This document shows positions 34,399 to 46,989 of a DNA stretch of 64,000 nt, one piece after another. The stretch spans positions 27,117 through 91,116 of the forward strand of contig JXTB01000416.1 of the NCBI GenBank assembly GCA_002914805.1, written 5' to 3'. Position numbers and translations under genes: made by a program. Under the pieces are notes generated by a model, which was not told the DNA's origin, searched no databases, and worked only from the letters and a program-made list of their open reading frames with translations. Positions within the stretch are counted from its first letter, which is position 1, and every line of letters starts with the position of its first letter. Source of the DNA: Parasponia andersonii. Taxonomy: Eukaryota; Streptophyta; Magnoliopsida; Rosales; Cannabaceae.

Positions 34399-36362
34399 GC
34401 GATTTTCCAGCCAAAATGCCGATTTCACAGCGAGCCTCCGACGAGACACTTCCTGGCGTCGTCGAGCACCGCCACCACCTGCAGTCGATATCTGGAGCTT
34501 AACGACATCCTGTTCGCCATCGGTGACGCATAGAAGCGGCGAGCTATTTTCCGATGCTGGCGCCGATTCCAGCGACATTTCGCCACAAAAATGTGGTATA
34601 TGATTCGTCTCATCACGATCTTTAATGTGGTATATATATCTTGACTCAATATTGTCCGGATTGAATTTTTTGTCATTTTTGTCAATTTTGAGCTATTTTA
34701 GTTTTATATTTAAATTTTGCAATTCGACTGTTAGATCGTAAAATAAACCTCATATATGTGATGTACTCGTGAAAACAAAAATTTTGATATATATATATAT
34801 ATATATATATATTGTCTATATTTGGTGACGGGCAAGGAAATCTAAATCTAACGGCTTAGATCGTCTCGTTTTACATGTCGTGGGCCTGAGTTCGACCCGA
34901 ACTCGAATCGGTCAGACTATATATCTAACCTAGTGTTTTTGGGTGCTCTGAATTCAGTGGTGAAATCCGTTTCATGATTTGAAGCTCCGTTTGAAAGTCA
35001 AGTTTTCAAACCAAGGAACCAAAGGTTTGAAAACAACATCCGCTCTTCCAAATGACACTCAAACGACGCCAAACTTTCTCCATATCCTTGTAACGCTAGT
35101 TAGATACTCGATTGAGGTAGGGATTCAATTACTTGATTCAAAAATTAATTTAATTTATGAATTTTACATATTTTTAATAAATATAGAATTTCGTGAAATA
35201 ATTTATAAATTTTTTGTTTATATCCATTTTTAACATGATTTGAGATATAAATTGTCTGGGAAACACGTCACACTGGTTGGTGTGCCATATATACTGTTTT
35301 GGATTGATTTCTGCATGAAATTGGATTTTTGAGTTTTGATAGAAAATAGCAGTTGTAATGCCGAAATTTTTTAGAAAATCCAAAATGCTTTGAGAACTCA
35401 GTTTTGAGGACTATAAGTGATTTGATTAAAGAATACTGCATAGTTATTTTGAGATTTTGTGGAAATGGTGCATATCCTTATCCTGTCATTTATAAAACAT
35501 TTGCATACATTCACACATTTACAATGCCCTACATCGGGTGATCGGACTTACAGCGCCTCTTTAAGCGGCTCGGACTTACGAGTGATCCACTAAGATACTT
35601 CGGACATCGTGATTGCATACATGGTTATATGTTGGCTTGAATAGATATGTACTAGTTTTTATGGATGTTTTTCAATGATTTAGAATGTTTGAACTGTTGG
35701 ACTATGATTTCCACTTGAGTTTTGTGAACTTTTGAAATAGAATATTAACCATGCAGGACATTCAACGTGAGTATATTTTCTTACACATATAAAAACTTGT
35801 AATCGATTCTCTACTGAGCATTCACTGCTTACCCCTCTTTATTTATTCCCACTTTCAGGTGTTGATTTATTTTGGAGAAATTATCTCGGTGACTTGTCAA
35901 GGTTGTTTGGTATATGTGTGTCGTTTTCCACATCTTTATTCGTTGGTTCCTATTCTATACCATCCTTTCTTTTTTATGTCAAATATATTTAGCTAATCGT
36001 GGTGTATTTATTAAGTAGATGTATGAGAGTAAATTTTGCTATTCAATTGAGTACTTAAAAATACAAATGTTTTATGTAAATTATTTGAACATTGGACTTA
36101 AGGTTTAATTAGACTCATTTTTTTTTAATTTATAAATTTACAAATGTTTCTAAATAAATTAATTAGATTTTAACCAAAATTTTAAATGAAGGATTTCCTT
36201 AGAAAATTAATACTAAAATTAATGTTTCTTGAATATGAAATTCGGTTATTTTTGAGGACTAAATCTAAAAATTCTAAATACTAAATTTTCTAGAATTTTA
36301 AAAAATTATTATTTTAACATAAAATTACTAAAAATTACTGTCTTAGATTTCCGATCGTGATA
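34100..36362 (+). mobile_element. Solo LTR, Ty3/gypsy-like, inserted in the CACTA relic
   Basis: The 2,263-bp block starts TGTAAGATCCCTTAAATTTTGG-like and ends GATTTCCGATCGTGATA. The 5-bp flanks GATTA (34095-34099) and AATTA (36363-36367) match at 4 of 5 bases. It belongs to the same family as the solo LTR at 1762-4098 (shared end, GC-rich patch at 34400-34570, ACTGAGCATTCACTGCTTACCCCTC near 35812). It contains a (CT)n microsatellite. Open frames of about 70-86 codons across the CT tract and GC patch are by-products of composition, not genes. Confidence 0.8.
34352..34396. repeat. (CT)n microsatellite
   Basis: An unbroken CT dinucleotide run of about 45 bp inside the solo LTR. Confidence 0.97.
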
Positions 36363-37180
36363 AATTATGGATTCATATTCATAATACAGTACATGTGCTT
36401 GGTCAGTGCTCGATGTGGCAAACGGTGCCTAACTTAAGGCGGATTGGACACTGAGAGCAATGAATAGTAGAGATCTATCAGGTGTCCAACGTTAGTTGGC
36501 TAAGATTATCGCCCGCTTGAAGCAACTATTGGCCGAGAGAGACGAGGAGAACCAATGCCAGTTGATGAGACTTAGCGTCAATTGCACGCCCAACAACAAC
36601 TCATCAATTTGCTGATTGCTGCACTTCCAGCTTCAACGTCTAACCTCCGGCTCTCTACAACCTCCACCGAACTAGGTTCTATATATATATATATATATGT
36701 TTTTTTTTCTATAATTAAACACTTCGTATAAACTCTTACTTTACTGAATAATTTTATTTTTAATTATCATTTTTAATTTCTTTTATAATTTTAAATTAAT
36801 CATAAATTTTAATTATTTAGTTATTTAATTTTAAAAATTATTTTTTTAATATTCATAACCTTTTGTCGATGCATTATAAGCGTCGGTAAATTTTTATTTG
36901 AAAAGTTTTATAATTTCTTTCCGATGCTTTAAATGTATTTTAAAATATTTTAAAGTTTAAAATAACCGTTGTTCTCAACACATTTTTGGTAAGTACATTG
37001 GAAAAAAGTTGACAAATACAAAATCTTATGTTGCTATTTGTTGATGCTAAGAATATTTCCGACAGTTCTAAGGTATCGGCAACGGATTCTTTTTGCCAAT
37101 GTAATTTGAGTTGCATCAAGAATATGCCTTATAATGACAGTCTTTTTGCCGATGTCTCAGAAAAACTTGCTTGTTGTATA
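36363..37180 (+). mobile_element. CACTA relic, part 3: TNPA coiled-coil end and 3' subterminal region
   Basis: Near 36505-36660 translation gives a leucine/glutamate/glutamine-rich helix (IARLKQLLAERDEENQ, then ..QLHAQQQ, LPAS), the counterpart of the minus-strand TNPA end near 41040-41260 (TIATLKQQLAEKD..., RQLHEQ). From about 36860 to 37165, short repeats such as GTCGATGCATTATAAGCGTCGG and GCCGATG resemble the CCGACG subterminal repeats of CACTA ends. The degraded terminus is probably near 37179 (CTTGTTGTA for CTTGTAGTG). A TA microsatellite lies at about 36680-36698. Confidence 0.55.
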
Positions 37181-38240
37181 TGCCTTATAATCATAAGGTA
37201 GTGTTTAGTGTAATTTAGGAGATCAGAACTAGTTTAGAAGACGAGAGTAGTATTAATATTCTATAATACATAGAGCTTGAAATCAAAACTTAGTGTTTAT
37301 ATTTCTACTGGATTATTGGAATTGAACCACGTTTACTAGTCATTGTTTATGTCCATAATTCATAAAACCATAACATTAGTGCCAAGTTTACTAGCCATTG
37401 TTTATGTCCATATATAATTCATAAAACCATAATATTGTTGCCTTTTACTTTTGTATAAATAACGATGGTGGATTGACTTGAATTTGATTATGGATTTTAC
37501 ACTAGAGACGTGTAACGCGTCTAATTGATCTCAACCATCCATCAATGTGATCCTATAACGATGAACATCAAGATTGATGGTAGCATAATTCTTTACACTA
37601 TTCTTCAATCATGTTTGGTGGTGGTTACATATCTGTGAGCATAATGCATGGTGAAATATTTAACTGGTACTTGGTGAAATTATAACTTGAGTATAAGACT
37701 ATACATATCAATAATCAAGTAAGATTTTGTTGATCTATTGACAAGAAAAGGCTTCCAAATTACAAAACCATAATATATTACTGTACCTATATCCCGTAAA
37801 CTTAATAGTAACAAACTTATAAAGTAGCATCATAAAAACTTCAAAATATGGTAGCCGAAAATTAGAAAGGTACTTTGCCTAATTTAACATATCCGAGATT
37901 AAAAAAAAAAAAAAGAAAAAAAAAAACTACATACCCTCTTTTAAGAGTAGCTCGATGTGAGAGCGTTACATGTTAGAGTTTTAATAAACAGCATTCAACT
38001 CAAAAGTAAAACCAGATTAAAACCTTACTCTCAATTTAACTTGAAAAATCTTTAGGTTGTCGAATTATTATTACTAATTATTATTATTTGTTTGGTTGGC
38101 AACTACAGAACACATAACCCGTTGATGGGGTAGATTAACATGGGATAGACATATGTAACTGTTTTTCAGAACCTAAAAGACAACATTTATCTTTCTAAAT
38201 ATAAAAACTTTAGTTAAACTACTTAATTCAAAGATCATCA
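37181..38240. other. Spacer downstream of the BIC-like gene
   Basis: AT-rich and without coding signal. It includes the 3' untranslated region of the minus-strand BIC-like gene (immediately left of 38241) and an A-rich run at 37902-37927. A TTTACTAGNCATTGTTTATGTCCATA segment occurs twice (near 37330 and 37388), a short local duplication. Confidence 0.5.
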
Positions 38241-38729
38241 TCAATAACACCTACTCTCTATCCTCAGTGGCGGAGAAGTAGAAGAAGTAGTAGGAGCTTG
38301 AGGACGACGTCGTCCGGCAGCCTCCACGACAAGAGCCTCACGCGCTGTTCTAATTCCGTTTGGGACTAAAAGCTTGTCAAATGAAGCATAGTCGATCCAG
38401 TCCTTCATAAGCTCCTCCTTACCCCATTTATCCGGCACCAAAACATGACCCGCCACCTCTTCGCGGTGTCTCTTCAATCTCTCATGTCCACTGTTGATCT
38501 CCTTGTTCTGATCCTCATCTCGACGATCCTGACGGTGATCTGAGGAAGTTTGTATTGAACTGGATAATTCTGATGATGAGTCGCTATTTATAATATCTGA
38601 AGGCAAAGACGACATAAGATCGGTTCTGTTTGGTTGGCAAGAAAATAAAGGAGTAATCTGATTGGGGCTGCATGAGAGGTTCCGGAGGGAAACCTCCGAA
38701 AATCTCATTTTCTTGGGATTCTCCTCCAT
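38241..38729 (-). CDS. BIC-like protein (Blue-light Inhibitor of Cryptochromes), 162 aa
   Basis: BIC1/BIC2 are small nuclear plant proteins that bind cryptochrome photoreceptors and block their blue-light-dependent dimerisation. The conserved cryptochrome-binding block lies at residues 83-135: [12 protein letters not shown], then [24 protein letters not shown] and ARTALV-like AREALV. The N-terminal 80 residues are serine-rich and then charged ([14 protein letters not shown]), as in BIC proteins, which conserve only the C-terminal half. Single exon. I chose the ATG at 38729 (MEENPKK) because 162 aa is nearer the family size (about 100-140 aa in Arabidopsis). An in-frame ATG at 38849 would add 40 residues that look like leader sequence. 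The reading frame is intact and the gene is probably active. BIC1 versus BIC2 cannot be told from this. Confidence 0.88.
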   Translation of the reverse strand: MEENPKKMRFSEVSLRNLSCSPNQITPLFSCQPNRTDLMSSLPSDIINSDSSSELSSSIQTSSDHRQDRRDEDQNKEINSGHERLKRHREEVAGHVLVPDKWGKEELMKDWIDYASFDKLLVPNGIRTAREALVVEAAGRRRPQAPTTSSTSPPLRIESRCY

Positions 38730-38840
38730 GGAAAGGAAATTGGTGGACTTGTTTCGTTTGGGCAGGAACGAGTGAATGAATGAGGCAAAGCACGCGATGA
38801 TATGATCATGAGAGTAAGTATTGGGTGGGGGTTTTGGAAT

Positions 38841-38968
38841 ACACGTCATGAGTTAAGGTTTGTATGGTAAGTGAATTGTCTACGTCTCATGCTAGCTTTT
38901 GGTTCGTACCATATGCTTATTTTGTGTGGTTTGGTTTTATGATGAGAAGAGGACTTTAGAATATATAG
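38841..38968 (-). promoter_or_regulatory. Putative promoter of the BIC-like gene: TATA box and ACGT cores
   Basis: On the minus strand a TATATAT box lies at 38961-38968, about 230 bp before the chosen ATG. ACGT cores lie at 38843-38846 (TGACGTGT on the minus strand) and 38882-38885. ACGT cores are bound by bZIP factors such as HY5, and BIC genes are known to be light-induced in Arabidopsis. The link here is inference. Confidence 0.4.
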
Positions 38969-40354
38969 TTTTTTGGGTTCTCTAGGGTTTCTGGGGTGGA
39001 CATTATTTGTTTTGTTAAAGTGTAAGAATTTTCAAAATACATATATTTTGTCCAACGAGGCTCGTAGATTTTTATTTTTATTTTTAATTTTAGATTTTTC
39101 TTTTATTAGAAGAGTTGGTTGGTGGGCTTGACTTGAGGGAAGCATAGAAAAGGCGTTGATTTATGAGAAGAAATATGTGGACTTTTGTGAGACAATCAAA
39201 TTTAGAGATATTTTCTTTTGGCGCGCTGTAAGCCATGAACTCAACCAGCTATGTGTTCCCTTTAACTCGGTAAAGTACTATAACAAGAATGATGGCGTGA
39301 ATAAATACATTTTTTTTTTAAATAGTGAATAAATACATTCAGTGCTGTATAAAAAGAATAAAAAAAGTCAAATGTCAGGCTAGTTAAACAAATTTTAATC
39401 TACTTAATTAAATTATATATCTTTTCAATGAACTCTAATCATACTTAATAATGTTAGCTGTGATTATCAAAGTAGTTGAAAGTTTTGGCGGCTCTGAATT
39501 TTCTTCCACCAATGTATTCTTTGTTTCATTAAAACCAATGCTTGATTTGTTTTAGTAATAAAAGATTATTACATGAATCAAATACTTTCGTGTTTCGAAG
39601 GAGGGGCACTGGTTGGAGTCGGAAGAGCGCGTTTGATATAAGATTTAGATATTATTATTGTAAAAATTGGAAAGTTATTTTATTTTAAAAAATAAGATTT
39701 AAATCTTATACTAAATACAATAAAAATTGAAAAAAAAATTGTATATATTATTATCCAAATGTTTCCATTATATATTACCAAAATAGTCACTTTTAGATAT
39801 AAAATTGTTAGAAGCAAAAAAGTCACTACGTGAATCTCAGCTCCGTGGCAAATTGGGTACTCTATAAGTAAGAAATCCATAATTTATTTTACAAATATAT
39901 TAGACAAAGTTCCATTTTCAAAATTTATAAAAATGACAACTGATAAGAAAAAAATTAAGATTCGTATGAAATCTCATAAAACATATCGAAGCAAAATCAT
40001 CATAAAAAATTTTGTCAACCCATTATTTATTTGGAAATATACATTTTACCAACTAACAATTTAGGTAATAAAATCTCAACCTTATTTATAGAAGACCACA
40101 CGAGAATCCAAATATATAACACGATTTGATTTAAGTGTCCTAGTATATACAAAGTCTCTGCACAAATTTAAAGCATCCTCGTACATCTACTAATAAATAT
40201 TGGTAAACAATCGACATAGCTAAATAATAACTAAGAAAGATCGAAAAATAAAGAACAAAATAGTACAAACCCAGAAAAAGAAACACAACCACAAGGAATA
40301 CCAAGTCACTCTACAAGCCAAATGAATGATGGAACGGCATCTAAACCCAGAGAG
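38969..40354. other. Spacer between the BIC-like gene and the CACTA element
   Basis: AT-rich intergenic sequence, partly the upstream region of the BIC-like gene. No gene or clear repeat. A weak inverted pair at about 39632-39649/39699-39716 is too short to call. Confidence 0.5.
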
Positions 40355-40374
40355 CACTACAAGAAACATGACTT

Positions 40375-40830
40375 TCGCTGATGCATTTTGTCGTTGAAAA
40401 AAGTAGCATAAAACCGTCGACGAAAAATATTCAACAATTATCAATGGAATTTCTCGTCGGCGACTATCATTAGTGTAAAACCATAGCTAAATGTCACTTT
40501 CCGACGAAAATTTTATTTTGTCGGTAAAAGTAACCTTCGCCGACGCATTAGTGAGTTTTACCAATGCACAGTTCACGTGGGCGAAAGTTTTTTAGTCGGC
40601 GAAAATATGACCATATTCAAAATCTACTTGACTTTCACCGACGAATAAATGCGCGGTGAAAGTCAAACAATTACCGACGCATTTATGCATCGGTGAAAGT
40701 TATTAAAAAAATAATTTAAAAATATATAATACATTTTTCGACAACAAAATGCGTCGGTGAAAAAATCTAGAAAATATTTTTAAAAATAAAAATACATTTA
40801 CCGATGACAAAACCCGTCGGTGAATGTATT
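40375..40830. repeat. CACTA subterminal repeats, 40-kb end
   Basis: Repeated units in both orientations, such as TTCGCCGACGCATT, TTTACCAATGCA, TTTCACCGACGAAT, GCATCGGTGAAAGT and CCGTCGGTGAATG. In En/Spm-type elements these are TNPA binding sites needed for transposition. Confidence 0.85.
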
Positions 40831-40979
40831 TTCGTAGAATATAAATTAATTTTATTAATTTGTTAAAAAAATTTATTTAATTGATTGTTATAATTATTTA
40901 TTAATTAATAATAATTAATAATTAATTTGGTTAACTAATCTATTAAAATTTGGAAGAAGATATATTAACATAAATTTTA

Positions 40980-41907
40980 TTAAATAAAGAAAATATACAA
41001 ATTGTATCTAAAATTAGAATATATTATAAAATAAAAAATGTCTATAATTCTGGAGACGGAGGCAATGGCATCTCGATGCCGAGTTTTGCAATCAATATTT
41101 GAAGCATCCGATTTTGCTCGTGGAGTTGTCGCTGAGTCTCCTCGAGCCGGCGTTGGTTCTCTACTTCCTTTTCGGCCATTTGTCATGGAGCCTCGTCGAT
41201 CCGCCATGCGTGCTCTGTATCCTTCTCAGCTAGTTGCTGCTTCAAGGTAGCAATGGTCTCAGTGACTTGTCCCGTGCTGGCAGCGCTCTGTCCTCCTATA
41301 CTTTTCAACGACTTGTCCCGTGCTGACAGCCCTCTTGTACGGATTGGCCTTAATAAAAGCCATATCCCTCTTACCCCCTATTTTCGTAAAATGATTCCGT
41401 ATCATGTTGCGTTAATCCCGTAAATATGCCATCATGGACTGCTCAATAGAGTCCATGAAGAGTGCATCAGACCGAGAATAATCAAACTTCACCTGCGAAA
41501 TTAAAATAGACAATTATTAATAAAAGATTTTATTAAAATAGCTTAAAATAAATATTTTAAGAAACTCACTCACCTCCATCCGGTTCAAGATGAGCTCAAT
41601 ATCTTCTTTCTTCACATCCTTCCACGTCGGAGTGGAAGCTGGGAGGGTGTCTCTAACCGTCTTGGTAAGAATGTTCAAAAACATCTTGCCATGATACAAT
41701 CTTACCATGATCCAAGATAGGCTTCCCTGCCTTCTCACAAAACTCGACCTTCAATCGGTCAGTCTTAAGCCTTCTAAGTTCTTTTTCGACCGAACAATCT
41801 CTCGTCTCTTCCCTAACCCTCTTTCCCTTAGGATCATGTCTATCATCTCCAGAGCTGGAACTGGAGGCAGCACTAGTTGCTAGGGGAGTACTCTCGTGGC
41901 TAGACAT
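40980..41907 (-). pseudogene. TNPA-like (Transposase_24/Ptta) protein remnant
   Basis: TNPA-type proteins bind the subterminal repeats and assist TNPD. Reading from 41907: a serine-rich start (MSSHEST...SSSSGDD) and a basic segment (KGKRVREE). RLKVEFCEKAGKPILDHGKIVSW follows, broken here as RLKVEF and KIVSWQDVFE. TPTWKDVKKEDIELILNRME lies in a second frame (41738-41517). NHFTKIGGKRDMAF lies near 41390, and a Gln/Leu-rich coiled coil near 41260-41040 (ATLKQQLAEKD, then ENQRRLEETQRQL). Pieces lie in different frames with intron-like gaps, and some breaks are real, so a working product is unlikely. The coiled coil is also seen in the related relic at 36505-36660. Confidence 0.7.
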
Positions 41908-41989
41908 CCTAGAAAAAAAAATATTATCATAGTTTAGAAACGTTACATAGCAATATAAAAAATAATAAACATAAAATTTTCAAAACTTT

Positions 41990-44900
41990 ATACACACTAG
42001 AATATAAAATTATGTTACATTATCAGATATTCCATTCTCTTCTTCAGAACTTGTATCACAATCATTATCAAGTTCAACTTCTTCGTCATTATATTCCTCT
42101 AAAGTATCGTCTTCAACTCATCATCATCAACTAAGAAGTCATTAGGGGTCACAACATTAGCTTGACAGATAAGGTCATCAATATTGTCAACTTCATCTGG
42201 TTCAATGTCTTTCCGATGAAATCGAACATTTTTCATTTCTAGAAGCTCAACCCACAATTGGAATGACAAAGAATTCCTTCTTGCAAAATAGGAACATCGG
42301 TGCTTGTTGATGCAATATCAGAAACATCTCCCGCATCTGGAAAGTCCCATATATTTCGAGGCGTATACTTGTTAACAAGTTTCCACAATGGCCTATTCTT
42401 ATCATCATTGGTGTAATAAATTAGCTCTGCTTATGATGCAAGTATAAATAGGTCATTTTTGTACCAGTAAGCACCTATGTATATACTTATGAATTGTTTG
42501 TCTAGTTGAATCCGTTTTTTTCTCGGATCAGTGTCGAACCACCTGTATCTATACAATACCACGTTGCACCCTTTAATATATGACAACTCTAGAACTTGTT
42601 CTAGTATACTATAGAAGTAGTTCCCATCAGATCCAGGAACATAGACACCATAATTCTGGGTGTTGCGTTTACTGTTACGCTTATCAACAAGAAACTTTAC
42701 CCCATTCACCACATAACTAGGGTAGGAGGAATTGAGAAGTTGGATCTACTAGCCAATGCATACAATTCATTGTTGAGCCCATATGAACTTAATATTCGTA
42801 ATTGATTTATCTAATATAAAAAAATCATTAGATAACACATAATTTGGTGCAAAGATTAGCGAAATTTAGGAAATTATACAAGAAAAGCTTACTTGGGATT
42901 TAAACCATGCAGGAAACTCAACTTCTTGTTGTCGTTCTTGGTTTGCACCACCTTTAGTCTCTAACTCTCTCATATGCTCACTAAATATATGTAGTGTCAT
43001 ACATTAGGGAAGTTCTAATAACATTGAACAAAAAGCATATAAGGGTATAAAATACTTACTCAAGATATTTTTGTACTTCCAGGCAGTTGTTCATTACATA
43101 CCACTAAGCTTTAAGCCGATCAGAAGGATTATGAATAATAATGTCTTTTTTGCCCAGTGGGTGACCAACAGACTTAAAGACTGACAATATGTGGTTTGTC
43201 GAGCATCAATAACAATTTCATTACATTCAGGTCGATTGAATCAAGTTTCGACACCTCGCAAATACATAAAGCAAAATGTAAGCACCTCGGTAACAACATA
43301 CGCTTCAGTAATAGACCCTTCCGGACGTGCCCGATTTCGAACATACTGTTTATAAACTCACATGGCCTGCTCAATTGAGTACATTCATCGAAAATGAACA
43401 GGTCCACCGTGTATTGCTTCTTTTGGTAAATGGAGAATCAAATGAATCATTATATCAAAGAAGACGAGTGGAAATATTCTTTCAACTTAGCTAATATGGT
43501 TACAACATTCTTTTGTAGCTTTTCTAGATTGGCCACATTCAATGTGCGTGCACAAAGCTTTTGCAAAAAAAAAAAAACATAACTCAATGATAGTCTCCTG
43601 GATTTCCTTTTTCAAATACAGCCTAATCCCAGCAGGTAGAAGACATTGGAACAAGATATGGCAGCCATGTGATTTTAAACTAGATATCTTGTCTTCTTTT
43701 TCACTTACATTTTTTGCTAAGTTGGAAGCAAACCTATCAGGAAATTGGACTGACTTGATAAATTAACAGAACTTCTTTCGCTCTCCAGGACTTAAAGTGT
43801 AAGAAGCATATGGCTTCTTCCATTTGTTTCCCACTTTGTATAAATGTAACTCCTTGCGAATATTCATATATGCAAGATCAAGTCTAGCCTTATCTGTGTC
43901 TTTTGATTTCCCCTCGATGCTCAAGAGAGTTCCCAAGACACTGTCACACACATTTTTCTCGATGTGCATGACATCTAAATTATGTCTCAGTAACAAGTGC
44001 TGCCAATAGTCAAGCTCAAAAAAAATGTTTTTTTTTGACCAATTTAGCTCGACTGCAGTACGCTTCCTCTTTATTCCGCTATAATCTTTGTGTTTCTCAT
44101 GTAACCTGATTTGTAAGTGCTTTAATTGACTCAAAATATCATCTCTGGAGTACTTGTTAGGTAGCTACCTTAAGTCATATTGACCATCATATTGTCTACT
44201 CCTCCTCATTTTATTATCCATCGGAAGAAAGCGTTTGTGCCCAATATACGCTACCTTACTTCGGATCCCCATAGATGGAGTTTCTTCATTACAAGTTGGG
44301 CAGGCTTTATACCCTTTTATACTCTAACCTGACATTAAGGCATATGTTGGATAATCATTGATAGACCACATCACTGCAGCCCACATACAGAACGTGTTAC
44401 CACTTACTGTATCCCTCGTTTCAACACCATTCAACCACGATTCCTTCAACTCATCAACCAAAGGCCTTAAGAAGATGTCCATGTCCTCCCAGGGACAGTA
44501 GGACCAGGGATAAGGAGAGACAACATCATTGAGTCTGCTTTCATACACTTCCAGGGTGGCAAGTTATACGGAACAAGTATAATTGGCCATATGCTATAAG
44601 CAGTGCTCATATTCCCAAATGAGTTAAATCCATTAGTTGCCAACCCTAATCGGATATTTCGTGGATCAGCTGTAAATAAAAGATATTTTCGATCAAACTC
44701 CTTCCAGGCAAGACTATCTGCAGGATGTCTCAAAACACCATCTTCTTTTGGCCTTCCTGAATCATGCCATCTCATATCCTTTGCAATATGCCAAGAACTA
44801 TACAACCGCTTCAATCGGGGTATAATAGGAAAATACCTCATCACTTTCTTTGGTACTTTTTCCTCTACTTCTCAATGGCTTCACCACATACCGGACAATT

Positions 44901-45608
44901 GTTTAACTCTGAGTTCTCCTTCTAAAATATAGCACAATTGTACTTGCATACATGAATTGATTCGTATCCAATACTGATATTACGTAACTTTGCCTTAGCC
45001 TCATAGTACGATCCAAGTAAATTAGTCCCATCTAGAAATGCTTCAAGTAACAATTTGAGTAACATATCAAATGATTTATTGCTCCACTTGTTGAGGACTT
45101 TCAAATGCATCAACTTAACTAAAAAATTAAGTGATGAGAACTTTGTGCACCCAGGATACAACTCTTTCTCCATCTCCTCAAATAACTTCCTAAACTTGTC
45201 TGAGTCTTGATTGCCATCTTTCAGGATGTCATTCAAGTTTGGATCAACTTCATGACTTAGTCCACTTACTCCAGCAATATCAGCCATGAGATCATGCATC
45301 TCATCCCCTTCGTCTTCGCTTTCTGCAGTTACTGCTAGAAATGATTCTCCGTGATATGACCATATAGTTTAGGACTGTTCGATGCTCTTCTCAACTATAT
45401 GTTGTTCCACTGTATCTGGGTCTTGGAATTTCCCATTCAAATATCTTCTATGCGGACATCTCACTTTACCTTGGTCGTTGACAAATGCTTTTGATCTCTC
45501 AGCAAAAGCCTTAGCACCACTTCTAAACTGAGCTGACAATCGATTCCTTATGCCCATCCAACGCTTGTCGATGTCCATCTTATATTGTCTATATATAGTA
45601 AAGAACAA
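41990..45608 (-). pseudogene. TNPD-like CACTA transposase remnant (Transposase-associated, Transposase_21, DUF4218, DUF4216)
   Basis: This enzyme cuts the element ends. From the right: a Transposase-associated domain at 45580-45369 (DKRWMGIRNRLSAQF, then RCPHRRYLNG, whose usual second cysteine is replaced). Next an acidic/helical block 45299-44922 (CTKFSSLNFLVKLMHLKV). The Transposase_21 core runs from 44844 to 43763 (ADPRNIRLGLATNGFNSFG, the P-YNLPPW motif, then LRHNLDVMHIEKNVCDSVLGTLL). A DUF4218 region lies near 43500-43170 (CEFINSMFEIGHVRKGLLLK, in degraded form), DUF4216 near 42712-42431 (YGVYVPGSDGNYFY, YRYRWFDTDP), then an acidic C-terminus to about 42040. Frames shift between 44548 and 44134 and at several other places, so it is non-functional. 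Confidence 0.85.
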
Positions 45609-46350
45609 TTATCGGTAAAGAGCACATACAATGACATATAGGCATATATATAGCTCATATGCAAGTGCTTCCATGTGCATGTGTCTTAAATCCACCTTAT
45701 CACTCTACTACTAAAAGGTAGGGCCCTATCCCATTCAAGATTACTTTATTATATGGTCCATCATTCACTCAAATATTATTCCGTTCACACTGAAATTCCG
45801 GTAACAACTCCCCACAGTTCTTCTAAGTGTGCTACATATATGTGCACACTTAGAGAACACAAGGAGATACCACTAGAACTTGACCAAAGAACAATGTTTA
45901 TAAGCAAACGACAACACATAACATGTAATCCCAAATTGTCCAAACGGGACAATTCAGAAGTCGATATCGAGATACATAATCTCTCACAAACTCCTGAACG
46001 GGTCTAAGGTAATTTCTTTTATGCATAAAATAAATCATGTATATATTAAAGATAGCTGATAAGTGTACATATTTGAAAAGAAATCATCAGCCAATAGAAT
46101 AACTGTAGATCGATTATTCTCTTCTATGGGTATTTTCATAATTTCAGTACACAAGAAGATACCGAGACTCCTAGGGTTATTTTGGAAAATTTACCATGTT
46201 TTATGTCTTATAGGGGTGTTTTATTATTTTAGGTGTCATATGATTATTTTTTATTTAATACACAATTTTAATTTACTATGATTTTAATCTAATATTCAAA
46301 GTTATTATGTATATTATGAAATCTAAAATTTTTAAGGGATAAAATTTTAA

Positions 46351-46450
46351 GTGCCAAAAAAAAATGGGGAACTTGTACCACTTTTAGGGGATCCTAACCA
46401 CTAAGGATCCTCCAAAAGATAGTACAAGTTTCCCCCTCTTTTTTTAGTGT
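46351..46450. repeat. About 100-bp hairpin (small inverted repeat) inside the CACTA element
   Basis: GGGGAACTTGTACC...TTTTAGGGGATCCTAA (46366-46396) pairs with TTAGGATCC-type sequence on the other side (TAAGGATCCTCCAAAA...AGTACAAGTTTCCCC, 46402-46435). Poly-A on the left matches poly-T on the right, with the axis at about 46400. It may be a tiny MITE or a structural hairpin. Confidence 0.75.
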
Positions 46451-46989
46451 TCAATATTTTATTACACATTTTGGTGTACTAAATGATGAATACATATTCC
46501 AAAAATTATGTTTAACAAGCTACACACATAGCACTGAGTACCAAGAGGTGTGCACACTAAGTGTGCACACTCGGCACTTAATACCAAGTGTGTGCATATA
46601 TGTGCACACACAATACTTGGTGCCAAGTTTGTGCACATTTCCACAAAAAAATTACCTACATTATAATATAAATTAGATATAAAACTAAAATATATAGATA
46701 ACTATAAAAACTAGAAAAAAGAAAAACAGAGCCATATGACCAAAAAAGAGAAAAAAGAATTTGTAATAAATAAACAAAATTTACTCTGCTTGTGCCCTGA
46801 ATAAGTCGACAATTTGACCCTTGGCTCTAAAACAAAATTAGATATAGCTTCTAACTAAGAGATCGCCTAAAATTACTGTTATTAACGTTTTCTAGGTTTA
46901 ATATGCATCAACAAATCATAGACATTAATAGGATACTAAGTGAGGGTGAAGCTCAGGGAAGAAGGTTTGGTTTGGAATAGCGCAGAGAT

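Noticed and set aside
34281-34685. Open frames across the CT microsatellite and GC patch
   Set aside because: The Ser/Leu and Arg/Glu repeats come from the CT run. The block is inside a solo LTR.
39632-39716. Possible small MITE (ATATAAGATTTA paired with TAAATCTTATA)
   Set aside because: The arms are short and AT-rich, and no target duplication is seen.
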